Below are positions 16,858-27,000 of a stretch of DNA of 36,664 bases, piece by piece (the first letter of the stretch is position 1; each line of letters starts with the position of its first letter). Under the pieces are notes generated by a model that worked only from the letters and a program-made list of their open reading frames with translations, was not told where the DNA came from and ran no database searches. The translations under genes and the position numbers were made by a program. The stretch is from assembly GCA_025361735.1 (NCBI GenBank), contig JANYKD010000070.1, positions 1 to 36,664 of the forward strand. Reading direction: 5' to 3'. The DNA comes from Phycisphaerales bacterium (GTDB lineage Bacteria > Planctomycetota > Phycisphaerae > Tepidisphaerales > Tepidisphaeraceae).

Positions 16858-19350
16858 TCATGTAAGCAGGTCCGGAGCGATTTGGCGAATGGTGGCTTGG
16901 ATCTGTTCTTCGGTGCGGCCCATCGCCTCAAGGATACCGGCGTAATTGGCCCTGACTTTCCGCGTGCTTGGATGCTGCGGCCCGAGGCTTCGCAGGAAGA
17001 TCCGCAAGGCCCGTCTCATCAGCGGCTCGGCCTCGCTCAGGCGGTTGGTGTCCTGGAGCAACTGGGCCAGGTTGTTCAGGCGGATGGCGACGTTGGGATG
17101 CTCCGGTCCGTAGCTCTTTTCGTCGATGGCCAAGGCCCGATTCATCAGCGGCTCGGCCTCGCTCAGGCGGTTGGTGGCCTGGAGCAACGCGGCCAGGTTG
17201 CTCAGGGCACTGGCGACGTTGGGATGGTCCGGCCCGTAGCTCTTCTCGAAAATGGTCACCACCCGCTTCATCAGCGGCTCGGCCTCGCTCAGGCGGTTGG
17301 TGTCCTGGAGCAACTGGGCCAGGTTGTTCAGGGCTCTGGCGACGTCGGGATGCTCCGATCCGTAGCTCTTCTCGTTGATGGCCAAGGCCCGCATCAGCAG
17401 CGGCTCGGCCAGCGACCATTCGGCCAAAGAATACCATCGATTACCAACGGAGTTGCACAGCCAGGACGCACGCTCGTGGCCCGTGTCCGCCCACAGTTCA
17501 GCGACACCATGCAACGGCTCAACCTCCCAGCGGGCTTCCTGCCAGTGGGTTTCCTTCTTCAGAGCCTCTGCTCGCTGGATGATGAATTGGCTGACCGCCA
17601 ACTGCCGGTTGGCCAGATTGGCCTGGCCGCAGTCCGTGCGGACCAGTTCTTGCACCAGCCGGTGAACTCGCACCACCCGGCCATCGGAGGCCGTGGTCTC
17701 CGGCGAGGCATCGTCATCGCGCGCATCCTCGTCCCGCCGGCGTACCAGAAGGGCCAGACTCCAAAGCTGCCGCAGCAGGGCATCCCAGACGCTCTCGCGG
17801 ATGCTCTGGGCTGGCTGGGCCACTTCGGGATAGTCGGCGCAGACCAATTCCTTCAGCCAGGGTAGTGCCACCAGATCGGCCGGCAGGAGCGCGGCGTATT
17901 CCATGGCTCGTCGGCCGGCCGGGGTCAGTGATTGCAGCGTCGGCAGCAGGACCGCCTCCAGCCGCTTCTGGTGGTTGTGACGCACTAGTTCGGTGTCGGC
18001 ATCGCCGGCCGCTTTTTCGAGATCGGCAAGCTGCACATCGCGGAAGGCGGCGCAGGAGACAGCCGGGTGGGCGGCCAGATAGGCCGCGACCAGTTCCACG
18101 GCCAGGGCGAAGCCGCCTAGGCGGCGGACGATCTGGTGGGCGGCAAGTTTCTCCGGCTCGTCGGCGAAGGCGCGATACTTTTCCAGAATGGCCAAGGCAT
18201 CGTCTTCGGGCAGTTCGCCCAGGGTGAGCCACTTGATTCCCCCGGCCTTGCCGCCCGGCGGTAGGCGCGTGGTGGCCAGCAGATGCAGTTGCGGGCCGAT
18301 GGCCGTGAGAGGGTCGGTCTGCTCGCGGGTCAGCAGGTCGGCGCTGCTGACGTTGTCGAGCACGAGCAGAATGGCGCCTTTGTCTTGGATGCGCTGGCGC
18401 AGGCAGCGGACGACGGCGGGGAAATAGCGGTCGATGGTTTTGCGCTCTTCCTCGCTGATGGCCGGGCCGAAGAAATCGCCCAATTTCAGCACGGCCTGAC
18501 GCAGGTCGGTCTGGTGTTCACAGGGGATCAGGAAACGCCCGCCGGGATAGACGCCGGCGAAGGCGTGGGCATAGGTGAAGGCCAGTTCGGTCTTGCCCAC
18601 GCCCCCGAGACTATGAATCCCGGTGATCACGCCGGCGCGGTTGTCCTGGAGCTTCTGGCGGAGGTCGAGCAGTTCCTCGACGCGGCCGGAGAAGTAGCGG
18701 TTGTAAGGGGGAACGGTGTTGACGCTGCGATTGCCGACTTCGGCAAGCTGGCAGGCCTCGTCCAGCTCGTGGGCCAGCTTGTCCAGTACCTTGGCGATGT
18801 CGGCCTTCTGCAAGGCTTCGAGTCCGGCGTTGTAGAACGGCCGGACGGCGTTGATCTGGCGCTGGCGAATCTGCCGCACGACGGTGGCGGTTTCGGCGAA
18901 CATTTCTTGCGGCAGGGCGCATAGCTTGGCGACTTCTCTGGCCACCGCGTGTTCGTCGAGCATCGGTTTGTCGGCCAGCCCAGGCACTTCGACGATGTAG
19001 ATAGGCGCCGCGCTGCCGGAGAGCGTGTGCGCCGCGATCTCATGGTCGATCCACGTCCGCCACTCGCGGCGGCACCACTCGCTGGCGAAATAGCCGGGGG
19101 AGAGAAAAGCGAGAAAGACATGGCTGTGGGTGATGCCATCGAGGATCCGCAAGCGCCGGTCATGCAGCCCGCCGATGCTCTGCTTGTCAAAGAACACGCG
19201 CAGCCGGCGCTCGCCCGCAAAGGTGGCGTGTTGCGCTACCAGGGCGTCCACAAACGCATTGATCCAGCCGGACTGGTTGTCATCGCGGGCATAGGAGATG
19301 AAGAGATCCCACTGCTCTGGTGCGTTGGCCGGCTTGTCTGACTCACCCAT
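16858..19350 (-). CDS. TIR - NB-ARC - TPR protein (NLR-like)
   Basis: An 830-residue protein with STAND architecture. Residues about 12-140 are a TIR domain (DLFISYARDDN at 15-25, FFDKQSIGG near 53-61, SEWCRREW at 90-97, with E96 in the position of the catalytic glutamate of TIR NADases). Residues about 215-480 are an NB-ARC ATPase with Walker A GGVGKTE at 249-255 and Walker B LLVLDNV. The C-terminus (about 640-810) has four TPR units of 42 residues, kinesin-light-chain/NPHP3 type. Such proteins are predicted sensors that oligomerise and cleave NAD on ligand binding, often in antiviral abortive infection. The ATG at 19350 has AGGAG 5 nt upstream; the frame extends to a TTG at 19389. Confidence 0.9.
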   Translation of the reverse strand: MGESDKPANAPEQWDLFISYARDDNQSGWINAFVDALVAQHATFAGERRLRVFFDKQSIGGLHDRRLRILDGITHSHVFLAFLSPGYFASEWCRREWRTWIDHEIAAHTLSGSAAPIYIVEVPGLADKPMLDEHAVAREVAKLCALPQEMFAETATVVRQIRQRQINAVRPFYNAGLEALQKADIAKVLDKLAHELDEACQLAEVGNRSVNTVPPYNRYFSGRVEELLDLRQKLQDNRAGVITGIHSLGGVGKTELAFTYAHAFAGVYPGGRFLIPCEHQTDLRQAVLKLGDFFGPAISEEERKTIDRYFPAVVRCLRQRIQDKGAILLVLDNVSSADLLTREQTDPLTAIGPQLHLLATTRLPPGGKAGGIKWLTLGELPEDDALAILEKYRAFADEPEKLAAHQIVRRLGGFALAVELVAAYLAAHPAVSCAAFRDVQLADLEKAAGDADTELVRHNHQKRLEAVLLPTLQSLTPAGRRAMEYAALLPADLVALPWLKELVCADYPEVAQPAQSIRESVWDALLRQLWSLALLVRRRDEDARDDDASPETTASDGRVVRVHRLVQELVRTDCGQANLANRQLAVSQFIIQRAEALKKETHWQEARWEVEPLHGVAELWADTGHERASWLCNSVGNRWYSLAEWSLAEPLLMRALAINEKSYGSEHPDVARALNNLAQLLQDTNRLSEAEPLMKRVVTIFEKSYGPDHPNVASALSNLAALLQATNRLSEAEPLMNRALAIDEKSYGPEHPNVAIRLNNLAQLLQDTNRLSEAEPLMRRALRIFLRSLGPQHPSTRKVRANYAGILEAMGRTEEQIQATIRQIAPDLLT
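16970..17410 (-). repeat. 126-bp tandem repeats inside the TPR gene
   Basis: A shared phrase AGCGGCTCGG recurs at 17021, 17147, 17273 and 17399, exactly 126 bp (42 codons) apart. Long stretches between copies are nearly identical in DNA, including third codon positions. This points to recent duplication or gene conversion of the TPR units rather than old divergence. Confidence 0.85.
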
Positions 19351-19540
19351 CAGAACTCCTGTTGCAGGTGCTGCATCATGCACGGACAAAGCGGATATGG
19401 GAAGAGCTCGACCGGCGACGCCATACTCTGATAGTTCCCACTGATGGGTCGCATAATCGCAAATGCCCTGTCCCGGTGGCCGATTTTCAATAACGCGTGC
19501 CGAAAGCTATCATCGAACCGAACCTGAAGGAGCCTCGCAA

Positions 19541-20038
19541 ATGAGAACTCGACGCGCGAAAGCCACTGACGCCAAGAGGATCGTGAAAATCTGGTTGCAG
19601 GGTGCCGGGCAAGCGATTGCCCGAGTGCCTACAGATCTCAGCGAGCGTAAGCTCACTCGTTTCTTCCGTCGCGAAATGCGGCTGGCGCGTCCTCCCTTCG
19701 GGATGTGGGTCGCGGAGCTGAACGGCGAGGTCTGTGCCTTTTGTGCGGTCTTGCCGTACGACAACAACCCGGCAACGCGTCCATACAACGGCGAAGCGAT
19801 GCTATACGTTGCGAGGCGGTATCGGCGGCGTGGTTTGGGCCAACTCCTGACGCGGCATCTGATGGCAGCTGCGAGCGGCCTTCACTACGTCATTGGGTTC
19901 GTTGCCGAGAGCAATGTGGCCAGCATCCGCCTGCTGAAGAAATGTGGGTGGACGAGAGTGGGAATGCTGCCACAACGTGCCAAGGAACCCGGAGCAGGCC
20001 GGGGCATGGTCGTCGCGTTTGTTCCCGCCGAGAAATGA
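19541..20038 (+). CDS. GNAT family N-acetyltransferase
   Basis: A 165-residue acetyl-CoA-dependent acetyltransferase. The acetyl-CoA pyrophosphate loop is seen as RRYRRRGLGQLL (about 93-104; R/Q-x-x-G-x-G/A pattern), followed by the motif B region ESNVASIRLLKKCGWTRVG (about 128-146) typical of enzymes acting on amines or protein N-termini. The substrate cannot be assigned. The ATG at 19541 follows GAAGGAG (about 19526-19532); the frame is open upstream to 19463 without support. Divergent from the TIR-NB-ARC gene across about 190 bp. Whether it is part of the accessory region is unclear. Confidence 0.85.
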   Translation: MRTRRAKATDAKRIVKIWLQGAGQAIARVPTDLSERKLTRFFRREMRLARPPFGMWVAELNGEVCAFCAVLPYDNNPATRPYNGEAMLYVARRYRRRGLGQLLTRHLMAAASGLHYVIGFVAESNVASIRLLKKCGWTRVGMLPQRAKEPGAGRGMVVAFVPAEK

Positions 20039-20272
20039 ACGCGGCGAAGCCAAACGGCGTAAGCCCATGGTGTCGCGAGCCAAGCAACGCGCGGTTCGTT
20101 GCTGGGCGAGTGAAACGGTGTCGGGGTCAGTTGTCTGCATAATGGCAGATCACGGCCCTTGCCGGATCATCCCGCCGTGCCTACGACCGCCACCCACGTC
20201 TGAACCGAGTTCAAACCAACCGCGGATATCCCGGATCACGCGGATTCATTCCAGCTCCATCCAAACCATTCG

Positions 20273-20336
20273 CCCTTGAGCGGTTGAACCCTTGACCTCT
20301 TGAACCCTTGAGCTCTTGAACCCTTGAACTCTTGAG
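20273..20336. repeat. four-unit 16-bp tandem repeat
   Basis: Four consecutive 16-bp units: CCCTTGAGCGGTTGAA, CCCTTGACCTCTTGAA, CCCTTGAGCTCTTGAA and CCCTTGAACTCTTGAG. Within each unit CTTGA recurs, an 8-bp sub-period. Function unknown. Confidence 0.9.
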
Positions 20337-20671
20337 CCATCCTCCATTTTCGAAACGCAATCACCGTTATATAAACACGTTACGTCGAATCACGCCCACC
20401 GCCATCGAACCAAATAAAACCCGCACCAATGCTATTGACATACAGCAAACACGGATATATTGTCATGGTTATGTTCGCAGCGAATCCATCCTCCCCGTCC
20501 GCCTCATTCTGCATTCATCGCTCATCGCTCATCCTTCATCGTTCTGCCCGCCCGCGCCTCTGCGCCAGCATCCGCCATTTTGCACTTTTCATTTTGCATT
20601 TTGCACTGCCCGCCTCCGCATTCCACTGGCAACTGGCAACCAACAACCAGCAACTTCGCAATGCCATGTTA

Positions 20672-20762
20672 GGGGTCTCTTTGGGGTCGTTTGGGGGAGC
20701 ATTCGGGGTTGGTTTGGGGGCGCTTTGGGGATGCTTTTGGGTTGGTTTGGGTTGCTTTAGGA
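20672..20762 (+). repeat. G/T-rich tract with quadruplex potential
   Basis: At least ten runs of three to five G separated by short T-rich spacers (GGGG at 20672, then GGGGTC, TTTGGGGG, TTCGGGG and so on). Loops of about 5-8 nt between the first five runs allow an intramolecular G-quadruplex on the plus strand. Confidence 0.6.
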
Positions 20763-21222
20763 TCGCTTTTTCCGACCCGTCGCCCGCCCATAGAGTCCAC
20801 AACTGCTTTCAGGTAAACATCTTACATCCGCTGTGGTCCGCACGCCCACGCCGAATTGCGCCATTTTTCATGCTTCCCCGTCGTCCCACCCTGCGGCCAA
20901 TCCCTCCGCCGAGACAGGCAGCCGATGCCCGATCAATAGGCGCACTTGCTGACGGCCAGCAGGATCCAGGCGCCTCGAGCGCCGTTGAGAGGGCGGCGAA
21001 GGAGTGAGCTTGGGGAACGGCGGGCGGACGGCATCATGCGTAGGCGTTAAGTTGACGTGTTGACCTGGTCGGCCCACTCGCTCGCATCCGTTCCACGCTC
21101 GCTACACATCCGCCGGCGCGACCCATGACCAGCGGTCTGGCCTTTGCGCAACCACGATTTTCCCTCCCTCTCCGGCCAATCCGGGCGCCTATCATCACGC
21201 GAACCCAACCGCGGCATTGCCT

Positions 21223-22071
21223 ATGAATGACGCGAATCTGCTCCTGCACATCCCGATGTTTCAGGGCCTGGGCGCTGATGCCCTGGACTATCTGTTCTCC
21301 ATGATGTCCGCCCGCGCTGTCGATCCGCTGGAAACAATCTTCTGGGTCGGCGATGGCGGCAAGGAGATGTTCATCATCCAGTCCGGATACATCGAGATCT
21401 GCATTCCCGACCAGGGCGGCAAGGATATCCGCCTCGCGGTCCTCGGTCCGGGTGAATTCTTCGGCGAGATCTCCCTGCTTGACCACGGCCCGCGCACGGC
21501 CACCGCGCGGGCCATCGAGCACTCCTCGCTGCTGGTCCTGGGAATGGACGCTTTTCATCGCTGCATGATCGATTTTCCAACGGTTGCCGTCAGTGTGGTC
21601 ACGGCGCTCGGCCGGCGGCAACGGAGCGTGGTCGAAAAGCTGCGGGGCATCCGCAATCTCAACGAGGTCATTGCAGAGCGGCTGACCCCGTGGCAGAAAC
21701 TCGCGAACGCCATCGCCACCATGGCCGCCAGCCAGCGCTTCCTGATGACCCACGCCGTCTGCTTTATGTCATGGATAGCCATCAACCTGTTGCTGCGGCA
21801 ACGGGCCATCGACCCGTTTCCCTTTCCGTTCCTCTGCTTCTGGGCGTCAGTCGAGGCCATCTTTCTCTCGCTGTTTATCCTCATCAGCCAGGCGATGCAG
21901 GGCCAGAAGGATCGCGTGCGCAACGAGGTCGAGTACCAGGTCGCGATGAAGATGCAGTTGGAATTGATGCAACTGCACCAGAAGATGGACCTGCTGGTTA
22001 CCGGGCGAGAACGCGATCCGGCGGAGATGGAGAATCCACAGCGGAAGAACCCGGAGACGGCGCGGACCTGA
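21223..22071 (+). CDS. cyclic-nucleotide-binding domain / DUF1003 membrane protein
   Basis: A 282-residue protein. Residues about 5-125 form a cNMP-binding (CAP/Crp-type) fold; the phosphate-binding cassette region reads FFGEISLLDHGPRTATARA (about 84-102), matching the usual FGE(I/L)xLL...R(T/S)A(T/S) pattern. Residues about 150-245 are a DUF1003 domain with two membrane helices (FLMTHAVCFMSWIAINLLL and FWASVEAIFLSLFILISQ). A charged helical tail follows. It probably senses cAMP or cGMP at the inner membrane. The ATG at 21223 is preferred over a TTG two codons upstream. The adenylate-cyclase gene lies next door in the same direction, 360 bp downstream, so a shared cAMP circuit is likely. Confidence 0.85.
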   Translation: MNDANLLLHIPMFQGLGADALDYLFSMMSARAVDPLETIFWVGDGGKEMFIIQSGYIEICIPDQGGKDIRLAVLGPGEFFGEISLLDHGPRTATARAIEHSSLLVLGMDAFHRCMIDFPTVAVSVVTALGRRQRSVVEKLRGIRNLNEVIAERLTPWQKLANAIATMAASQRFLMTHAVCFMSWIAINLLLRQRAIDPFPFPFLCFWASVEAIFLSLFILISQAMQGQKDRVRNEVEYQVAMKMQLELMQLHQKMDLLVTGRERDPAEMENPQRKNPETART

Positions 22072-22431
22072 TGCCATGATCGTAGTTTGTAGTGGATAGT
22101 GGGTAGTAGATAGTGGGTGGTTGAATTCACAAGCGACGTTTGGCGACCGACTATCAACCAGCTTCGGCCTTCATCCGCGCTATCTGGAATATCCGCAGTT
22201 TGTCGAATGCTTGCGCATCTTAGTGGCTCCTGGCGGTTGAGGCATTCGCGGCTGAGGCCGGAATTTCGGGTGAGACGTCCGTGCCACGATGGGTCTGGTT
22301 TGCCAGGCCGGATTTGCGCCGCGGTGCTCCGCGGCCGCGGGCTGGCGTCCGCCGATTCTGTCACGTCCCGGCTCGGGGCCGCGGCGGCCCGCTGGCGTTC
22401 TTTCCTTGCAGAACCTCTCTCGCCAAATACA
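22072..22431. other. intergenic stretch with short AT-rich repeats
   Basis: About 360 bp without a convincing gene. Near 22085-22122 there is a degenerate run of GTAGTGGATAGTGGGTAGTA-type units. The reading frame continuing upstream from the cyclase is open to 22117 but looks noncoding. No clear promoter or terminator seen. Confidence 0.5.
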
Positions 22432-24024
22432 ATGGAATCCTCGATGTACCTGACCATAACCCGAAAGGACTCCACTCGCCGGGTCCCTCTCTTGACTGAG
22501 GGCCAGCCGTACATCATTGGCCGGGCCGCCGGTGATTTCGTGCCCGACATCGACCTCGCCCCCAACCCAAGCGTCTCGCGGCGGCATGCGCGGCTTTGGC
22601 GCGAGAACGGCACGTACTGGATCGAGGATATGGGAAGCTGCGTTGGCACACTGGTCGGCGGCGTGCAGATCAAAGGCACCGGTCGCCATCCCCTGTCGCC
22701 CGGGGTTGCGGTCGTCATCGGACGGACCACCTTCCAGCTCGACGAGGGTGGGCTCAGTTCCGACGCGCTGCCGGGGCCCGACGCCGTCTCCGATCAGTCC
22801 ATCGACGGGACCCCGGCCGAGACCGAGCACGTCTCCTGCTCCACCGAGTCACTCGGCGAGATACTCCCGCCGGAATCTCCCGAAGTGGCGATGCGGCTGC
22901 TGGGCGTGATCCAGCAGCTCACGACCATGTTTGTGCGGCAGGGTCCGTCCGAACAGATTGCCAGGACGCTCATGCTCCGTCTGCGCGACCTGGTCCCGGC
23001 CGCCGATCATGTCGCCTTGCTCCTGTTCGATGAGCGCACTTCCGACCTGGCCCTGGCGGCGCATGAACCCGAAGGCGATCCGCGCGGCAGTTCCACTCTG
23101 GCTCACCTGGCCATCGAACGTGGCCGGGCCATGGTCTGGGTGCGGGAGAAAGACGGCGCGCCCGATCATCCGGGCCCCAGCATCGCCGACCAGCAGCTCG
23201 AAAGCGTCCTCTGCGCGCCGCTGGCCTGTCAGGGCAAGTCGCTCGGCGCACTTTGGCTGAGCAGTTCTCGAACCTCGGGATTCTCGGAAACAGACCTTCG
23301 TGTGGCCGCGGCCTTGGCGCAGCACGCGGCCATCGCGGTGTCCGGCCAGCGTGTGTGGGAGGACCTTGTTCGCAGCGGCGTGATCCTGAAGCGGATCATG
23401 GCGCATTTCTCGCCGCACGTCGCCGCGCGACTTCTGGATCAGGCCAGCCGGGGCCGATTGCGTCCCGGCGGCGTCACTTCTCCTGTTACGATCCTCTGCT
23501 GCGACCTCCGCGGCTTCACGCGCACGACGGCCGACATGGCCGCCGACGATATTGTCGACATGCTGAACGAGTACTTTGCCGAGTTGGCGGCCATACTGCT
23601 CCGACACAATGGCACTGTCGACAAGTTCATCGGAGATGCGATTCTTGCCGTCTTCGGGAGTCCCGAACCCGATCCCAACCAGTACGGGAATGCCGTGGAT
23701 GCCGCCTGCGAAATGCAGCGGTCGATGGAAAAGATCAACGCCGGGAGAGCGACGCGGGGCGTGCCTGCCCTGAAACTGGGGATCGGCATCCACTGTGGCG
23801 TGGTGCTGCACGGATTCATTGGCTCGGAAGAGCGACTCGAGTTCACGGTCATCGGAGACGCGGTGAACAAGGCCTCGCGCCTGACCGAAGGCGCTGGCCC
23901 GGGCCAGATCATCATCAGCAACGAACTTCATCAGGTTGTCTGGAAGAGTGTGAAGGCACGGCGTACCCAGATCCGCACAAAACACGAGGGCGAGCTGACA
24001 GCATTCATTCTCGAGGAGGAATGA
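22432..24024 (+). CDS. FHA - GAF - class III adenylate cyclase
   Basis: A 530-residue cytoplasmic protein. An FHA phosphothreonine-binding domain covers about 5-105 (IIGR with R31, SVSRRHARL with S49 and H52), a GAF domain about 150-305, and a class III nucleotidyl cyclase domain about 350-510. Catalytic residues are visible: metal aspartates D358 (CCDLRGFT) and D402 (IGDAILAVFG), transition-state N479 and R483 (DAVNKASRL), and the adenine-selecting pair K398 and D476, which favours cAMP over cGMP. Start is ATG 22432 or the in-frame ATG 22444; neither has a strong ribosome site. It ends 16 bp from a convergent Ser/Thr kinase gene whose product could supply the phosphothreonine that FHA reads (inference). 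Confidence 0.9.
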   Translation: MESSMYLTITRKDSTRRVPLLTEGQPYIIGRAAGDFVPDIDLAPNPSVSRRHARLWRENGTYWIEDMGSCVGTLVGGVQIKGTGRHPLSPGVAVVIGRTTFQLDEGGLSSDALPGPDAVSDQSIDGTPAETEHVSCSTESLGEILPPESPEVAMRLLGVIQQLTTMFVRQGPSEQIARTLMLRLRDLVPAADHVALLLFDERTSDLALAAHEPEGDPRGSSTLAHLAIERGRAMVWVREKDGAPDHPGPSIADQQLESVLCAPLACQGKSLGALWLSSSRTSGFSETDLRVAAALAQHAAIAVSGQRVWEDLVRSGVILKRIMAHFSPHVAARLLDQASRGRLRPGGVTSPVTILCCDLRGFTRTTADMAADDIVDMLNEYFAELAAILLRHNGTVDKFIGDAILAVFGSPEPDPNQYGNAVDAACEMQRSMEKINAGRATRGVPALKLGIGIHCGVVLHGFIGSEERLEFTVIGDAVNKASRLTEGAGPGQIIISNELHQVVWKSVKARRTQIRTKHEGELTAFILEEE

Positions 24025-24040
24025 GCGGTCGGAGTGCTTC

Positions 24041-27000
24041 CTACTGAGCGGGCGCAGCCATCTCCCTTTCAACTGCCTTGCGGCAGAGCAGGATGTACTG
24101 CTCCGGTGCCTCCTTCTGCGCGGCCGCCCGCTCGAATTCCCGTCGGGCTTCGGGCATCCTGCCCAGCTTCCAGCAGCAGCGTGCGGAAGCAAGGGCCGAG
24201 ACATTCCCGCCCTTGGCGCGGACTCTGTCGAACAGTTCGACAGCCCGCTCATCGAAACCGCGAAGGGCCCACCAGTCGCCCAGAATCCTCAGAGCGGCCG
24301 GGTCCTCAGCGTTCTTTTCCAACTGCTGGCGCGCTTTGGGCAGGGATTGCTCAAATTCACGGTGACGCTCTACGCGAGAAAAATCCCAGAGCATCATCAT
24401 TTGGCCCTGAGTCGAAGACGCGACGCTGCGGCCATCGGGAGCGAAGGCGATGGCCGTAACAGTATCTCCATGCTCGCCAAGGACGCGGAGCTCCTTGCGG
24501 CCGGCCACATCCCAGAGCCTCATCGTACTGTCGGCGCCGCCGGACAGGATGGTGCTGCCGTCGGGGGAAATGGCAATGCACACGGCCGGAGCGATGTGTC
24601 CGTCGAAGACGTGAATCCCTTCCCCGGTGGCGGCATCCCAAAGCCTCACCTTGTTATCCCGGCCGCCGGAGGCGATCCATCGGCCGTCGGGAGCGAATGC
24701 GACGCTGTACACCTCGCCCGCGTGCCCGGTGAGATCGTGAGCCAGTTTGCCGCTGGCGACGTCCCAAAGTTTCACCTTCCCGTCCTGACTCGCGGAAGCG
24801 ACGTATCGGCGGTCGGGTGAAAAGGCTACGGAGCGTACCTCGCCTGAATGCCCGGAAAACGTGCAGATCTCCTTTCCAGCTGCGAGATCCCACAGCTTTG
24901 CCGTCTTGTCTTCACCGCCGGAAATCGCGCTCCGTCCGTCGGATGAGAAGGCCACGGAGCGGACAATCCCTGTGTGGCCGGAGAATGAGCGAATCTCGCT
25001 GCCATTGAATGCGTCCCACAATCTCACAATCTTGTCCGAACCGCCTGACAGCGCGCTTCCGCCGTCCGGAGAGAAAGCTACGCACGCGACTCCGCCTGCG
25101 CTCCCGGCAAAGCTGAGGATGTCCTTCTGCGTGGCCACATCCAGCAGCTTCAGCATCCGTTTGCTGTCGCAGTAGAGGACGGTTCGGCCGTCGGGAGAAA
25201 ACGCCAGGGCTCCGCAGGTGCGCCCGGGGAAGCGCCGTATCTCCTTGCCGTTCGCCACATCCCAGAGCTTCAGGGTCTTGTCGTCGCTGCCGGAGAGGAT
25301 ACATCGGTCGTCTGGTGAGAATCCCGCCGAACGGACACTTTCCAGGTGCCGGAGAAACATGCGAATCTCGTCGCCACTGGCCACATCCGAAAGGCGCAAC
25401 GTCTGGTCGGAGCGGCCGCTGATGGCTTTTCGGCCGTCGGAGGAAAATGCGGCGGAGAGGATCGAGCCCCTTCCGGAAAAGATCCGAATCTCCCTGCCGG
25501 TCCCCGCATCCCACAGCCGCACGGTGCCGTCGAGGCCTCCGGAGAGGATAAATCGGCCATCGGGCGAGAACGTCACCACATAGACCCGCGCGCCATGCCC
25601 GGTGAACTGGCGAATCTCCTTGCCGCTTGACGTACCCCACAGCCTCAGCGTGTGATCGTCGCCTCCGGAAATGATGCTTTGGCCGTCGGGGGAAAAAGCC
25701 ACGGAAAAGACCGCGCCGGTGTGACCCGAGAAGCTGCGGATCTCGCGGCCGGACAGATCCCACAGCTTCAAGGTCTTGTCACTGCTGCCGGACAGAGCGT
25801 TTCGGCCATCAGGCGAGAGGGCAATCGAATAGACGGCGCCCCGGTGTCCGGAAAAGCTGCGCAGCTCCGTGCCGCTGGCGATATCCCAAAGCTTGAGCTT
25901 CCCATCGAAGCTTCCCGACAGCGCGCTGCGGCCATCGGGAAGGAAGAGGGCGCAGTGGACCGATGCGGTATGGCCGGTGAACCTGCGAATCTCCCGGCCG
26001 CTGGCCACATCCCAGAGTCTCAGCGTCTTGTCCATTCCCCCGGAGAGGGCATTTCGGCCATCGGGAGAGAAGGCCGCACGAAAGACATATGCCGTGTGCC
26101 CCGAGAAACCCCCGATGGTCTGCCGCACGCCATCATCACCCATCAGAGGCGGCGCGTCCGAGTCGTAGCTCTGCAACAGGGCCGCAAGCATGCTCAGATC
26201 CGGCTTGCCCAGCTTTCGCGACAGATCCAGGGCGGTGAAATAGCTCTCGCGGGCGCGGCTCGGCTCACCGCTTCTCATTTGGCCGTCGCCGGCAAACAAA
26301 AGGCCATCGGCCAACCGGATTTCGGCCAGCCTCTCGTTCTTCTGTGCGAGCGTCAGGTTGTCTTGAGCTTCGCGGGCCTTGGCGTCAGCCCGTTTCTCGT
26401 TCTCCCGGGCGAGCGTCAGGTTGTCCTGAGCTTCGCGGGCCTTGGCGTCGGCCCGTATCTCGTTCTCCCGGGCAAGCGTCAGGTTGGCTTGAGCTTCGCG
26501 GGCCTTCGCGTCGGCGCGGTCGCGCTGCTGATTGGCGCGGTCACGTTCGCGGAGCGCGGCGCGTTCGGCCTCCGCTGTCTCGTGCAGCGAGGCCGACAGA
26601 ACGACGACGGCCAGGATCAGCAGCACTACGAATGCCGCCGCCACCGCGGCCGCACTCCGGTAGCGCCACACGGCTTTCTTCAGCAGGTAGACGACGCTGT
26701 CCCTCTTGGCCTCGATCGGCTCGTTTGCCAGGTAGTGGCGGATGTCTTTCGCCAGCTCGCCGGCACTCTGATAGCGACGTTCCCGTTCCTTGGAAAGCGC
26801 CTTGAGCGCTATCGTTTCCACCTCGTTGTTGATCGGGCACCCCGAGCGGGTTCGCCCCGACCCGGAGATGCCCTTGCCCTCCGCCCAGTTACTGCTCAGC
26901 GACCTGGGCTCAGTGGTGGTGATATGTTTTAGCACCTCCGCCATCTCGCCGACGACGGGGTACGGATAGGCTCCGGTGAGCAGCTCATAGAGCACGACGC

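Larger units (their letters stand above)
20039..21222. other. low-complexity intergenic region of about 1.2 kb
   Basis: No convincing gene. Reading frames here are long only because of biased composition and encode repetitive Pro/Ser/Phe/Trp-rich text. The stretch contains, in order, a 16-bp tandem array (20273-20336), short degenerate runs such as TCATCGCTCATCGCTCAT (about 20514-20531), TTTTGCA/TTTTCA runs (about 20577-20605) and GGCAACT/CAACAACCAG runs (about 20628-20656), and a G-rich tract (20672-20762). The different unit sequences suggest several separate expansions side by side. Confidence 0.7.

Noticed and set aside
20118-20140. String AACGGTGTCGGGGTCAGTTG that resembles the edge of IS200/REP-transposase type elements
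   Set aside because: Only a short similarity from memory; no transposase or matching second end is visible.
20332-21007. Two overlapping plus-strand reading frames in the low-complexity region
   Set aside because: The translations are repetitive Pro/Ser/His/Trp/Gly strings caused by biased repeats, with no domain and no ribosome site.
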